Source: Catenulispora sp. GP43
GTDB taxonomy: Bacteria; Actinomycetota; Actinomycetes; Streptomycetales; Catenulisporaceae
DNA length: 64,000 bases
Assembly: GCF_041260665.1 (NCBI RefSeq)
Contig: NZ_JBGCCT010000035.1
Span: 1-64,000, forward strand
Direction of reading: 5' to 3'
In this document: one piece after another, positions 1-8,692 of the stretch
Layout of the letters: the number at the start of each line of letters is the position of its first letter
Numbering within the stretch: position 1 is the stretch's first letter
Translations under genes and position numbers: made by a program
The notes under the pieces: model-generated
What the model was told of the DNA's origin: nothing
Databases searched by the model: none
The model's input: only the letters and a program-made list of their open reading frames with translations

Positions 1-180
<180 letters not shown>

Positions 181-310
181 GGCTGACTGCGATGGCCGAA
201 CCTGTCGTGAGAGTGATAGCCGAATTGGGCGGCCAGTACCGAAAAGTCCCTCTATCGAGTGGCGCAATGCCACGCGCCCCCACCAACGCCCTCAAAAGCC
301 GCCGGGCGCT

Positions 311-316
311 TAGACT
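311..316 (+). promoter_or_regulatory. -10 box TAGACT for a leaderless transcript
   Basis: TAGACT lies 7 nt upstream of the ATG at 324 and no ribosome binding site separates them. This spacing places the transcription start at or next to the A of the ATG, the common actinobacterial leaderless arrangement. It supports the start at 324 over the longer reading from 192. Confidence 0.5.
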
Positions 317-323
317 CTCGGGC

Positions 324-1181
324 ATGTCGCGCGCCAAGGCCCCGAAGGAACCCCCTGCCGAAGATCACGATCAGGACGACTGGGAGCTGCTCCGCGATCT
401 CGACCGCCGCAACGCCTACCAGCTGCTGGTCGGCGGAACCCCGCATTCGCACGTCGATCTCGACGACCCGACGTACCTGGAGTACGAGTACGTCCGGCAG
501 ATCGCGCACCTGGTGGACCTGGCCGCCGAGGAGCGCGCGCCGCTCCGCGTGCTGCACCTGGGCGGCGGCGGCCTGACGCTGCCCCGCTACATCGCCGTCA
601 CGCGCCCGGGCTCGGGCCAGCAGGTGGTGGAGATCGAGGGCAAGCTCCTGGACTTCGTCCGCACGCAGCTGCCGCTGCCGCGCAACGCCCGCGTGCGGCT
701 GCGCACCGGCGACGCGCGGGACGTGCTGGGCCGGGTGCCGGAGGGTGCCTTCGACCTGACGGTCAGCGACGTGTTCGCCGCCGCGCGGATCCCGGGGCAT
801 CTGACGTCCGTGGAGTACTACGGCCTGGCCAAGCGGGCGCTGCGGCCGACCGGCGTGCACGCCGTGAACCTGGCCGACGGCAACGCCGGCTCCGGGCTGA
901 TGTTCACCCGGCGCCAGATCGCCAACGCCAGGCAGCACTTCGCGCACGTCGTGCTGGTCGCCGACCCCGGCATCCTGCGCGGGCGCAAGTTCGGCAACCT
1001 CATCCTGATGGCCTCCGACGCGCCGCTGCCGGTGGCCGGGCTGATCCGGCGCGCCGCCTCCGATCCGTTCCCGAGCCGCGTGATCCGCGACCAGGATCTG
1101 GACGACTTCCAGGGCGGAGCCAGGCCGGTGACGGACGAAGAGGTGCTGCCCTCGCCGGAGCCGCCGGCCGACGCGTTCTGA
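324..1181 (+). CDS. Spermidine-synthase-like class I methyltransferase-fold protein
   Basis: A 285-residue protein of the polyamine aminopropyltransferase-like family. Residues 74-88 carry the glycine-rich loop (LHLGGGG) that binds S-adenosyl-methionine derivatives; an acidic strand end (VVEIEG) follows near 103, then TGDARDVL, then DLTVSDVF with the family pattern of a strand followed by a proline/histidine loop (IPGHL). Actinobacterial members of this group are usually annotated as spermidine synthase-like, but most are not shown to make spermidine, so the substrate is unknown. The reading frame stays open upstream to 192, but the TAGACT box 7 nt before 324 favours this start. It stands alone, followed by a separate promoter for the acyl-CoA dehydrogenase. 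Confidence 0.75.
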   Translation: MSRAKAPKEPPAEDHDQDDWELLRDLDRRNAYQLLVGGTPHSHVDLDDPTYLEYEYVRQIAHLVDLAAEERAPLRVLHLGGGGLTLPRYIAVTRPGSGQQVVEIEGKLLDFVRTQLPLPRNARVRLRTGDARDVLGRVPEGAFDLTVSDVFAAARIPGHLTSVEYYGLAKRALRPTGVHAVNLADGNAGSGLMFTRRQIANARQHFAHVVLVADPGILRGRKFGNLILMASDAPLPVAGLIRRAASDPFPSRVIRDQDLDDFQGGARPVTDEEVLPSPEPPADAF

Positions 1182-1316
1182 GCACACTTCGGTGCGGCCC
1201 AGCTCCAGTCCGGCTCCGGCCCGGCTCCGGCCCGGCTCCGGCTCTGCCCGGGTCCGGCCGCAGCTCGGCCCGGGTCCGGCCCGGGTCCGGCCATGGCGCT
1301 TTCCCATACCCGCCGG

Positions 1317-1322
1317 TAACTT
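1317..1322 (+). promoter_or_regulatory. -10 box TAACTT for a leaderless transcript
   Basis: TAACTT is 6 nt upstream of the ATG at 1329 with no Shine-Dalgarno sequence between them, so the acyl-CoA dehydrogenase mRNA probably begins at its start codon. Confidence 0.4.
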
Positions 1323-1328
1323 GGCGCC

Positions 1329-2486
1329 ATGCGCCGCACCGTCTACACCGAAGACCACGAAGCCTTCCGCGCCATGCTGCGCGACTTCATCGCCAAGGAG
1401 GTCGTGCCGGTCTACCCCGAGTGGGAGAAGGCCGGACACCCGCCGCGTGAGTTCTATCACCGCCTCGGCGAGCTCGGCGTGTTCGGGATCGAGGTGCCCG
1501 AGGAGTACGGCGGGGCGGGGCTGAGCACGTTCAAGTACCAGGCGATCGTGATCGAGGAGACCACGCGCGCCGGTGTGACGTTCGGCACCACGACGGTGCA
1601 CGTCGGCCTGATCCTGCCGTACCTGCTGGCCTACGCCACCGAGGAGCAGAAGGCGCGGTGGCTGCCGAGGTTCCTGTCCGGGGAGATGATGACGGCCATC
1701 GCCATGACCGAGCCCGGGACCGGCTCGGACCTGGCCGGGATCCAGACCACCGCGAAGCTGTCCGAGGACGGCCGGCACTACGTGCTCAACGGCGCGAAGA
1801 CCTTCATCACCGGCGGCGTGCTGGCGGACATGGTGCTGGTCGTGGCGCGCACCGCGCCGGCGACGCCGGAGGACCGGCGCGGCGGCCTGTCGATCCTGTG
1901 CGTGGACACCAAGGCGGCCGGGTACTCGGTCGGGCGCAAGCTGGACAAGATCGGGTTGAAGACCTCTGACACCGCCGAGCTGGCGTTCACCGACGTGCTG
2001 GTCCCGGTGGAGGATCTGCTCGGCGAGCCCGGCAAGGGCTTCTCGTACCTGACCCACAACCTGCCGCAGGAGCGGCTGGCGATCGCGGTCGGCGGGTACG
2101 CCTCGGCGTCGGCGGCGTTGCAGTTCGCGCTGGACTACGTGCGCGAGCGCACCGTGTTCGGCACGTCGGTGGCCTCGTTCCAGAACACCAAGTTCGTGCT
2201 GGCCGAGTGCGCGACCGAGGTCGAGGCCGCGCAGTGCATGGTGGACCGCGCGCTGGAGCTGCACGAGGCCGGCGAGCTCTCGGTCGCCGACGCCGCGAAG
2301 GTCAAGCTGTTCTGCACCGAGGCCGCCGGGCGCGTCATCGACAAGTGCCTGCAACTGCACGGCGGCTACGGCTACATCACGGAGTTCCCGATCGCGCGGC
2401 TGTACGCGGACACCCGCGTGTCCCGGATCTACGGGGGCACCAGCGAGGTGATGAAGACCATCATCGCCAAGTCGCTGGGGTTGTAG
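1329..2486 (+). CDS. Acyl-CoA dehydrogenase
   Basis: A 385-residue FAD enzyme for the alpha,beta-dehydrogenation of acyl-CoA, full length for the family. The N-terminal helical domain is followed by the signature MTEPGTGSDLAG (about residue 126), the central beta domain with NGAKTFITGG, and the C-terminal helical domain with LHGGYGYITEFPIAR and YGGTSE (about 368). In medium-chain enzymes the catalytic base is the residue before GTS; here it is Gly, as in long-chain and isovaleryl enzymes, which use a Glu in an earlier helix instead. I could not identify that alternative Glu with confidence in the helix after LPQERLAIAV, so the exact chemistry is uncertain. The chain length of the substrate cannot be told from the sequence. 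Confidence 0.9.
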   Translation: MRRTVYTEDHEAFRAMLRDFIAKEVVPVYPEWEKAGHPPREFYHRLGELGVFGIEVPEEYGGAGLSTFKYQAIVIEETTRAGVTFGTTTVHVGLILPYLLAYATEEQKARWLPRFLSGEMMTAIAMTEPGTGSDLAGIQTTAKLSEDGRHYVLNGAKTFITGGVLADMVLVVARTAPATPEDRRGGLSILCVDTKAAGYSVGRKLDKIGLKTSDTAELAFTDVLVPVEDLLGEPGKGFSYLTHNLPQERLAIAVGGYASASAALQFALDYVRERTVFGTSVASFQNTKFVLAECATEVEAAQCMVDRALELHEAGELSVADAAKVKLFCTEAAGRVIDKCLQLHGGYGYITEFPIARLYADTRVSRIYGGTSEVMKTIIAKSLGL

Positions 2487-2507
2487 CCTCCCGGGTTGTA
2501 GCCTCCC
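2478..2507 (+). repeat. 15-bp perfect tandem duplication containing a stop codon
   Basis: GGGTTGTAGCCTCCC occurs twice without a gap. The first copy holds the TAG that ends the acyl-CoA dehydrogenase; the second repeats it just outside the gene. Confidence 0.9.
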
Positions 2508-2593
2508 GAGGCCGAGGCTCGCCGCAGGTCGTCCCTGCCGCTGTCACAGCTTCCTGCGATGATCTGCCGCATGACCGACAGACGGACGGCACC

Positions 2594-4204
2594 ATGAGCC
2601 GGGACATGGGTGAGAACACTGGGGCGGGCCTGGGCGGCCCGGCCGGGCCAGTCGGGCAGGCGCTGCGGTCGGTCGTCGAGACGATCGTCGCGAAGGCGCC
2701 GGCGGGCTGGTCGGAGGCGACGCTGACCTGCACCGCCGGAGGCGGCGGGCACTCGTTCTCGGGCGGGTACGCGGTCCCCGATTCGCTGTCGGCGCACCAC
2801 CTGCCCGTGATGTTCGCCGAGGTCGGCGGGCTGGGCAAGACAGTGGTCGCGGCCAGCGGCTGGGAACGGGTGACCCTGGAGGTCCGCTGCCGGCCTTCCG
2901 GAACGCACGAACTGGTCGTCTTCCCGGACATCGTGTCCCTGGAGAGCGGCGCGTACCAGATCGTCTTCGACGCCGACTTCCGCCTGCCCGAGGCGGGCGA
3001 CCTACAGGAGGCCGGCACCGCCGCGCCGGCCGGCGATCCGGAGCTGGCGGTCGCTCGCTTCCATGAGTACATGCGGCGCCGGGCCGACATCCTGGGCCGC
3101 CCCGAGCCGCTGCCGCCGCCCGCGTCGGAGGCCGAGATAGTCGAGGCCGAGCGCAGAATCGGACGGCCTCTGCCCGCCGATCTCCGGGCGCTGTACTCGA
3201 TCGCCGACGGCGAGGCCGTCGACTATCGATACCTGGGCTTGTTCCGCTACGGCTGGATGTCGCTGAAGGACTTGGTGGACAGCTATCCGTTCCTCGCGCT
3301 GCGCTTGCCGGGCTGGGGGATCGGGTGGGACGCCGTCGTCGAGGACTGCGATCCGCCCGAGACGGTGCGGCGGTGCAGCGGGCATCCGGACCGGGTGCCG
3401 TTCGGTACCCGGGAGGACGGCAACTACCTCGCGGTGGACCTGGCCCCTGCGCGCAACGGCCGCCCCGGCCAGGTCATCGCGGCAGGCCGCGACTTCCACG
3501 ACGGCGCGGGGTATTACGCCGACTCGGTGACCTCATTGCTCGGCGGACTCCTGGAGATGCTGGACGCCGGTGCCTATGAGATCCGCGACGGGTTTCTCGT
3601 TCTGGGCTACTACCCGCATCCGCCCAGCGGCCCCACGAAGAGTGTGGGACAGCTTCCAGGCGAGATCCCGGCAAGTGTTCAGATCGCCCACATCAACAAT
3701 GCCGAGCGTCCGATCGACCTCGCCCCGCTGGCCGCCTGCCCGAACCTTCGGCTGCTCCACCTCAACCGCTGCTCCACGTCTGACCTCTCGGTGATCCGGA
3801 AGCTGCCCGTCGAGTCGTTGCGGGCGACCCTGACCGACGCCCGATCCGACGCCCTGGCACCGCTCGAAGGCCACCGATATCTCAGCGCCCTGGAGCTGGC
3901 GACCGAAGACGAGATCGATATCGCCATTCTGCGGACCATGCCGAACTTGCGCGGTCTGGACCTCTCCCGGGCAGTGGTCCGGGATCTGACCGTTGTGGCC
4001 GATCTGCGCGAGCTACGGTTCCTGGTGCTTCAGGACAGGCAGTGGGAGCTTCTGCTGGAGCGGGACTGCGTACCGCCCGCGCTCGCCGCGGCCCGGATCG
4101 CCGGTGCCTCCCTCGCCGAGACGATGGCGCTGGCGTCGCGGCTGCAGCCGCTGGAGGTGGAGCCGTTGCGGCTCACCGGAAAACTCGACGAACTCATCGA
4201 ATGA
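2594..4204 (+). CDS. SMI1/KNR4 (SUKH) domain protein with leucine-rich C-terminus
   Basis: A 536-residue protein with three visible parts: an N-terminal region (1-130) unlike anything I recognise, a SUKH-type domain (about 155-330, with the pattern IVEAERRIGRPLPADLRALY followed by YLAVD), and a C-terminal stretch (about 355-536) of short leucine-rich units such as LAACPNLRLLHLNRCS and MPNLRGLDLSRA. SUKH proteins often act as immunity proteins of polymorphic toxin systems, but no toxin gene lies next to this one, so that role is unproven. The ATG at 2594 is chosen because the frame upstream overlaps the preceding gene. No signal peptide or membrane segment is visible, so the protein is probably cytoplasmic. 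Confidence 0.7.
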   Translation: MSRDMGENTGAGLGGPAGPVGQALRSVVETIVAKAPAGWSEATLTCTAGGGGHSFSGGYAVPDSLSAHHLPVMFAEVGGLGKTVVAASGWERVTLEVRCRPSGTHELVVFPDIVSLESGAYQIVFDADFRLPEAGDLQEAGTAAPAGDPELAVARFHEYMRRRADILGRPEPLPPPASEAEIVEAERRIGRPLPADLRALYSIADGEAVDYRYLGLFRYGWMSLKDLVDSYPFLALRLPGWGIGWDAVVEDCDPPETVRRCSGHPDRVPFGTREDGNYLAVDLAPARNGRPGQVIAAGRDFHDGAGYYADSVTSLLGGLLEMLDAGAYEIRDGFLVLGYYPHPPSGPTKSVGQLPGEIPASVQIAHINNAERPIDLAPLAACPNLRLLHLNRCSTSDLSVIRKLPVESLRATLTDARSDALAPLEGHRYLSALELATEDEIDIAILRTMPNLRGLDLSRAVVRDLTVVADLRELRFLVLQDRQWELLLERDCVPPALAAARIAGASLAETMALASRLQPLEVEPLRLTGKLDELIE

Positions 4205-4328
4205 GTCAGCCGCGGTCATCGCCCTCGCCCGGCGAAGGAGGGCCCCGGCCTGGGGCGGACGCTGTCGGCGGATTGCCGACCGCGTCCCGGGGACCAGCCG
4301 GGGCTTCGTGTTTCGCTTACACGTCAGC

Positions 4329-5600
4329 TCACGTCACGTCGGTGCGCGTGGGGTCGATCTTCTCGTACGCCTTCGTCTCGACGATCCGCCGCATGGCGTC
4401 GAACGCGTCCCACACGTCCACGAACCGCGTCGTGGCCGGGGCCATGCCCAGGCGCACCCGGTCCGGGTTCCGGAAGTCGGGGATGACGTTGTGCGCCTCG
4501 ATCAGCGCCCGGCAGATGCGGTACGCCTCCGGGTGCCGCACCGAGACGTGGTTGCCGCGCACCGCGAAGTCGCGCGGGCTGCCCAGCGTGAAGCCCAGCG
4601 GGGCCAGCCAGGCGTCGAACAGCTCGATGGCGTACTCGGTGAGCGCGACGCCCTTGTCCCGCAGCGGCTTGATGCCGGCCTCGGCGAGCACCTGCGCGCC
4701 GGCGTCCACCAGCGAGACCCCGACGACCTGCGGGGTGCCGACCAGGAAGCGGGTCGCCGAGGGCACCGGGTCGTAGCCCTGGCCCATCGCGAACTGGTCG
4801 CGCTGGCCGTACCAGCCCCAGATCGGCTGGCGGACGGAGTCGACGAGCGAGGCGTTGACGTACAGGAAGGCCGGGGATCCGGGCCCGCCGTTCAGGTACT
4901 TGTAGGTACAGCCGACTGCGAAGTCGGTGCCGCTGGCGTCCAGGTCGATCGGGACCGAGCCCGCCGAGTGGCACAGGTCCCACAGCACCAGCGCGCCGGC
5001 CTCGTGGACGACCTGGTTCACCGCGGCCAGGTCGGCCAGCGCGGCGGAGCGGTAGTCCACCTGCGACAGCGAGACCAGCGCGGTGCGCTCGTCCACGACC
5101 GCGCGGAGCTGGTCGGCGGTGGGGCCGAGGAGTTCGTCGAACTCGACCAGCTTCAGCTCCAGGCCGCGGGCCTGGGCCAGCCCCTCCAGGACGTAGCGGT
5201 CGGTCGGGAAGTTGTGGAGGTCGCTGACGATCACGTCGCGGCCGGGACGCGCGTCGAGCGCGGCGGAGGCGAGTTTGTAGAGGTTCACCGACGTGGAGTC
5301 GGAGACGACGACCTGCCCGGGGGCGGCGCCGAGGAAGTGCTCGCCGAGGAAGTCCCCGACGGTCTGCGGCAGCGTCTGCCACCGTTCGTTCCAGGACCGG
5401 ATCAGCCGGTCGCCCCACTCGCCGGCGACGACTTCCTGGACCCGCTCCAAGGATGCCTTGGAGAGCCGGCCGAGGGAGTTGCCGTCGAGGTAGATGAGCG
5501 TTTCGTCGGGGATCACGAAGCGGGTGCGCAGGGGGGTCAAAGGATCGGTCGCGTCACGATGCTCCGCGTCATTGCGGGGGTGAGCTGTGGTGTCGGGCAC
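4329..5600 (-). CDS. kynU: Kynureninase
   Basis: A 423-residue PLP enzyme of fold type I, cleaving kynurenine to anthranilate and alanine. Recognisable segments are YLDGNSLG near the N-terminus, SDSTSVNLYKL, SDLHNFPTDRY, and the cofactor lysine in GCTYKYLNGG (about residue 233), followed by GPGSPAF. Length and motif order match the family. The start is a GTG. No tryptophan 2,3-dioxygenase or kynurenine formamidase gene is adjacent, so the rest of the pathway must be elsewhere if it exists. The gene is convergent with the SUKH gene on its left. Confidence 0.92.
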   Translation of the reverse strand: MPDTTAHPRNDAEHRDATDPLTPLRTRFVIPDETLIYLDGNSLGRLSKASLERVQEVVAGEWGDRLIRSWNERWQTLPQTVGDFLGEHFLGAAPGQVVVSDSTSVNLYKLASAALDARPGRDVIVSDLHNFPTDRYVLEGLAQARGLELKLVEFDELLGPTADQLRAVVDERTALVSLSQVDYRSAALADLAAVNQVVHEAGALVLWDLCHSAGSVPIDLDASGTDFAVGCTYKYLNGGPGSPAFLYVNASLVDSVRQPIWGWYGQRDQFAMGQGYDPVPSATRFLVGTPQVVGVSLVDAGAQVLAEAGIKPLRDKGVALTEYAIELFDAWLAPLGFTLGSPRDFAVRGNHVSVRHPEAYRICRALIEAHNVIPDFRNPDRVRLGMAPATTRFVDVWDAFDAMRRIVETKAYEKIDPTRTDVT

Positions 5601-5739
5601 GTGATCAGATTAGGCGAGGGCGGGCGCGCGCGGAATGGGGGCTCGCGGGCGCCGTCGCCGTAGGGGGCGACCGGCCGGGACCGGCCGCCCCTGGTGGTGG
5701 GCTGGTGGGGGGTTGGTGGGGGCTGGTGAGGTCATCGGG

Positions 5740-6699
5740 CTACCGGTTCGAGAAGTCCTCCGTCGCCTGGTTCAGCGCCTGTCCCATCGCCTCGCTGCCG
5801 GTGTGCCCGGAGTCCTCGATGACGATCAGCTTCGCGTCCGGCCAGGCCTGCGCCAGCTCCCACGCGGTGTACACCGGGCTGCCGAGGTCGTGGCGGCCGT
5901 GGACCATGACGGCCGGGATGCCGTGCAGCTTGGGCATGTCGCGCAGCACCTGGCCGGGCTCCAGCCACGCGTCGTTGCCGAAGTAGTGCGCGCAGATGCG
6001 GACGAAGGCCAGCCGGTCGTCGTCGACCCGCTTGCTGTACGAACCGGGGGTGCCGTTGCTCTCCCCCGAGATCAGGGCGTCCTCCCACGCCACCCAGGCA
6101 GCCGCCGCCGCTTCGCGCACCGCGCGGTCCGGGTTCTCCATCAGGCGGCCGTACGCCTGGACCAGGTTTCCGTCGCGCTCGTCCTCGGGCACGTGGTTGC
6201 GGAAGCGGTCCCAGGCCTCGGGGTACAGCCTGCGGGCCCCGTGGTAGAGCCAGTCGGTCTCCTCCGGGCGGGTCGAGGTGACCGCCGGGATGATCATCTC
6301 GGTGACCCGCTCCGGGTGCGCCTGCGCGTAGACCAGGGCCAGCGTGGCGCCCCAGGAAGCGCCCTTCACCAGCCACTTCTCAATGCCCAGATGCTCGCGC
6401 AGCAGCTCGATGTCGCGGACCAGGTGCCACGTGGTGTTGACGGACATGTCCGTCGCGGGGTCGGCGGCGTGCGGGGTGCTGCGCCCGCACCCGCGCTGGT
6501 CGAAGCGGATGACGCGCCACTTCTCGGGGTCCCAGGCCTTGGTCGGGCCCTGCATCGAGCCGGCACCGGGGCCGCCGTGCAGGTTGACCGCCGGCTTGCC
6601 GTCCGGGTTGCCGAGCTCTTCGTAGTAAATCCGATTCCCGTCGCCGACGTCGAGAAATCCGGTGGCGTAAGGCCCCATTGGCGGGTAGACAATAGACAT
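5740..6699 (-). CDS. pip: Prolyl iminopeptidase (alpha/beta hydrolase)
   Basis: A 319-residue serine peptidase that removes N-terminal proline. The oxyanion-hole segment HGGPGAG is at residues 41-47, the nucleophile elbow GASWGATLAL near 115, GRHDLGSP carries the likely acid Asp and DSGHTG the catalytic His. The start is taken as MSIVYPP, because LDVGDGNRIYYEELGNPDG then sits at the usual distance from the N-terminus. That ATG (6699-6697) overlaps by 2 bp the ATG of the divergent methyltransferase at 6698. A TACGAT box lies about 7 nt upstream on this strand, consistent with a leaderless message. No signal peptide is visible. Confidence 0.9.
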   Translation of the reverse strand: MSIVYPPMGPYATGFLDVGDGNRIYYEELGNPDGKPAVNLHGGPGAGSMQGPTKAWDPEKWRVIRFDQRGCGRSTPHAADPATDMSVNTTWHLVRDIELLREHLGIEKWLVKGASWGATLALVYAQAHPERVTEMIIPAVTSTRPEETDWLYHGARRLYPEAWDRFRNHVPEDERDGNLVQAYGRLMENPDRAVREAAAAAWVAWEDALISGESNGTPGSYSKRVDDDRLAFVRICAHYFGNDAWLEPGQVLRDMPKLHGIPAVMVHGRHDLGSPVYTAWELAQAWPDAKLIVIEDSGHTGSEAMGQALNQATEDFSNR

Positions 6700-7372
6700 G
6701 GACGCGATCGTAGCTCCCGCCGGGGAGAACACGCCCGGATTACGGGACTGGAAGACATGGTTCGCGGCCTACGACGACCCGGAATCGCCGCTGGTCAAGC
6801 GACTCGCCGTGGTCCAGGACGGCATTCGGCGGGCGCTGGACGAAGCCCCCGCCGGGACCATCAGCGTCCTGTCTCTGTGCGCCGGCGAAGGCAGGGACCT
6901 GATCCCGGTGCTCGCCGGGCATCCGCGCCGCGCCGACGTCCGCGCCCGCCTCATCGAGTTCGACCCGGTGATCGCCCAGGTCGCGCGGGACGCCGCCGCC
7001 GTGGCCGGTCTCGACGGCGTCGACGTGGTGACCGGCGACGCGGCCGACCAGGCACTGTACGGCGACTACGCCCCGGCGGACCTGCTCCTGCTGTGCGGCA
7101 TCTTCGGCAACATCTCCGAGGCCGACATCCACAACACCGTCTCGCACGCCGCGCACCTGACCGCCCGCGGCGGCGCGGCGATCTGGACGCGCCACCGCCA
7201 CGACCCGGCTGTGGTCCCGCGGATCCACGGCTGGTTCGCCGAGGCCGGATTCGCTGATCTGTGGCAATCGGATGCGGATTTGCCGACCACTGTTTATGTC
7301 GCCGCGAATCGCCAAGAGCGGGAACCCGCTCCGTCGCCCGACGACGAGAAGCTGTTCACCTTCATCAAGTAG
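6698..7372 (+). CDS. Class I SAM-dependent methyltransferase
   Basis: A 224-residue protein with a complete Rossmann-type methyltransferase core: motif I SLCAGEGRDLIPVL (about 48-61), acidic end of strand 2 at LIEFDP, VVTGDAAD, then LLLLCGIFGNIS. Related actinobacterial proteins carry the same order; the substrate is unknown. Its ATG overlaps the divergent iminopeptidase start in the sequence CATG. The next gene begins 8 nt after its stop and probably shares its transcript. Confidence 0.8.
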   Translation: MDAIVAPAGENTPGLRDWKTWFAAYDDPESPLVKRLAVVQDGIRRALDEAPAGTISVLSLCAGEGRDLIPVLAGHPRRADVRARLIEFDPVIAQVARDAAAVAGLDGVDVVTGDAADQALYGDYAPADLLLLCGIFGNISEADIHNTVSHAAHLTARGGAAIWTRHRHDPAVVPRIHGWFAEAGFADLWQSDADLPTTVYVAANRQEREPAPSPDDEKLFTFIK

Positions 7373-7380
7373 AAGAATCC

Positions 7381-8253
7381 ATGGGGATATACAAAAGCCT
7401 CGCTCTGGAGAACGAGCGCATCATTGCCGCCGGGTACTACATCAATTTGCGTGGTGCCCGAGTGGAACTGGCCGCCGATGTGGCCGCAGCCTGTCAGGAC
7501 ACCCGGTCCTACACCCCAGGCCAGACGCAGCGCCTCTTCAGCGACCAGGCGTTCACCACCGCGGACGCGACACGGCACGAGACCGTCTTCGAAGTCACCG
7601 GCGAGACCAGCACTCAGGCCGGTCAGCGACTGGCCCTCGCCGAAGGCGCGAAGGACGTCGCGATCCTGAACTTCGCCTCGGCCCGCAACCCCGGCGGCGG
7701 CTATCTGGGCGGCGCGCGAGCACAGGAGGAAGACCTGTGCCGCAGCTCCGCGCTGTACACGACGCTTCTCGAGGCGCGCGACTACTACGACGCGCACCGG
7801 GCGGACCGCGACACCCGCTACAGCCACCGCGTGATCTTCTCGCCCGGCGTGCCGGTCTACCGTGACCGCGCCACCCGGCTGCTCGACAGGCCTTATCAGC
7901 TCTCGTATCTGACCTCACCGGCACCGAACGCCGGTGCGCTGGCCCGGCACGAGCCGTCGGCGCTGGACGAGATCGAGGGCCTGCTGACCGAGCGCGCCGG
8001 ACGGGTGCTCGCCGTCGCGGCTCACCACGGCGTGCAGACCCTGGTGCTCGGCGCCTGGGGCTGCGGCGTGTTCCGCAACGACCCCACGACTGTCGCGCGG
8101 GTCTTTCGCGGACACCTCACCGAGGGCGGTTCTTTCGAGGGCCGGTTCGCGCGCGTCGTGTTCGCGGTGTACGACACGTCGCCTGCGAAGACGACGCTGT
8201 CAGCCTTCCAGAAGACGTTCAGCGATCTGGCGCGCCAGCGTTCCGGGATCTGA
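7381..8253 (+). CDS. Bacterial-type poly(ADP-ribose) glycohydrolase-like protein (TIGR02452 family)
   Basis: A 290-residue protein with the PARG signature: GGG (about residues 104-106, in ARNPGGGYLGG) followed ten residues after its first Gly by QEE (114-116). In characterised bacterial PARGs these residues bind ADP-ribose and supply the catalytic glutamate. FSPGVPVYRD and LGAWGCGVFRN, typical of the macro-like fold, are also present. It likely removes poly- or mono-ADP-ribose from macromolecules in the cytoplasm, possibly after DNA damage or toxin attack. It follows the methyltransferase by 8 nt, so the two are probably co-transcribed. The ATG at 7381 is chosen over an overlapping upstream reading. 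Confidence 0.85.
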   Translation: MGIYKSLALENERIIAAGYYINLRGARVELAADVAAACQDTRSYTPGQTQRLFSDQAFTTADATRHETVFEVTGETSTQAGQRLALAEGAKDVAILNFASARNPGGGYLGGARAQEEDLCRSSALYTTLLEARDYYDAHRADRDTRYSHRVIFSPGVPVYRDRATRLLDRPYQLSYLTSPAPNAGALARHEPSALDEIEGLLTERAGRVLAVAAHHGVQTLVLGAWGCGVFRNDPTTVARVFRGHLTEGGSFEGRFARVVFAVYDTSPAKTTLSAFQKTFSDLARQRSGI

Positions 8254-8278
8254 CGCCGGCCTGTGCGACGCTGGCGCC

Positions 8279-8662
8279 ATGGACTTCAAACTCGAGCTGA
8301 TCCCGATCCCGGTGACCGACGTGGACCGCGCCAAGGACTTCTACGAGCGCCAGGCTGGCTTCCGTGTCGACCACGATCTGGCGTTCGGCGACGAGTTCCG
8401 GGTCGTGCAACTGACGCCGCCGGGGTCGGCGTGCTCGATCGCGTTCGGCAAGGGCATGCCCGGGGGCGCGCCGGGGTCCGTGCAGATGCTGCACCTCGTC
8501 GTCGACGACATCCACGCCGCGCGCGCGGAGTTGGTCGGGCGCGGCATGGAGGTCGCCGAGGTCGAGACGATGTCCGCCGAGGGCAAGCCCGACGTGTCCT
8601 ACGCGCGGTTCGCCGACCCCGACGGCAACACCTGGACCTTGCAGCAGATCTCGGCGTCTTAG
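8279..8662 (+). CDS. VOC-superfamily (glyoxalase/bleomycin-resistance fold) protein
   Basis: A 127-residue protein with the paired beta-alpha-beta-beta-beta units of the vicinal oxygen chelate fold: PIPVTDVDRAKDFYE at the start and LHLVVDDIHAARAEL at the start of the second module, ending in FADPDGNTWTLQQI. Single-domain proteins of this kind include antibiotic-binding proteins, lyases and dioxygenases; nothing here distinguishes between them. The stop codon lies in a 10-bp repeat shared with the convergent GH1 gene. Confidence 0.8.
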   Translation: MDFKLELIPIPVTDVDRAKDFYERQAGFRVDHDLAFGDEFRVVQLTPPGSACSIAFGKGMPGGAPGSVQMLHLVVDDIHAARAELVGRGMEVAEVETMSAEGKPDVSYARFADPDGNTWTLQQISAS

Positions 8663-8692
8663 GGCGTCTTGACGCGTCTTAGGGCCTCTTAG
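8653..8692 (+). repeat. Four imperfect 10-bp units around two convergent stop codons
   Basis: Units GGCGTCTTAG, GGCGTCTTGA, CGCGTCTTAG and GGCCTCTTAG follow one another. The first contains the TAG of the VOC gene; the TTA at 8689-8691 is the TAA of the convergent GH1 gene. Confidence 0.85.

Noticed and set aside
1192-1524. Forward frame over repeated GGCTCCGGCCC/CCGGGTCCGG text at 1200-1290
   Set aside because: Short GC-rich direct repeats upstream of the acyl-CoA dehydrogenase promoter; the frame just reads through them and overlaps the real gene.
252-2360. 702-residue open frame on the reverse strand
   Set aside because: Shadow of the spermidine-synthase-like and acyl-CoA dehydrogenase genes; composition is Arg/Gly/Gln/His-rich without any domain, as usual for opposite frames in high-GC DNA.
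4324-5418. 364-residue alternative frame over kynureninase
   Set aside because: Out of frame with the PLP-enzyme motifs; Arg/Pro/Gly-rich shadow.
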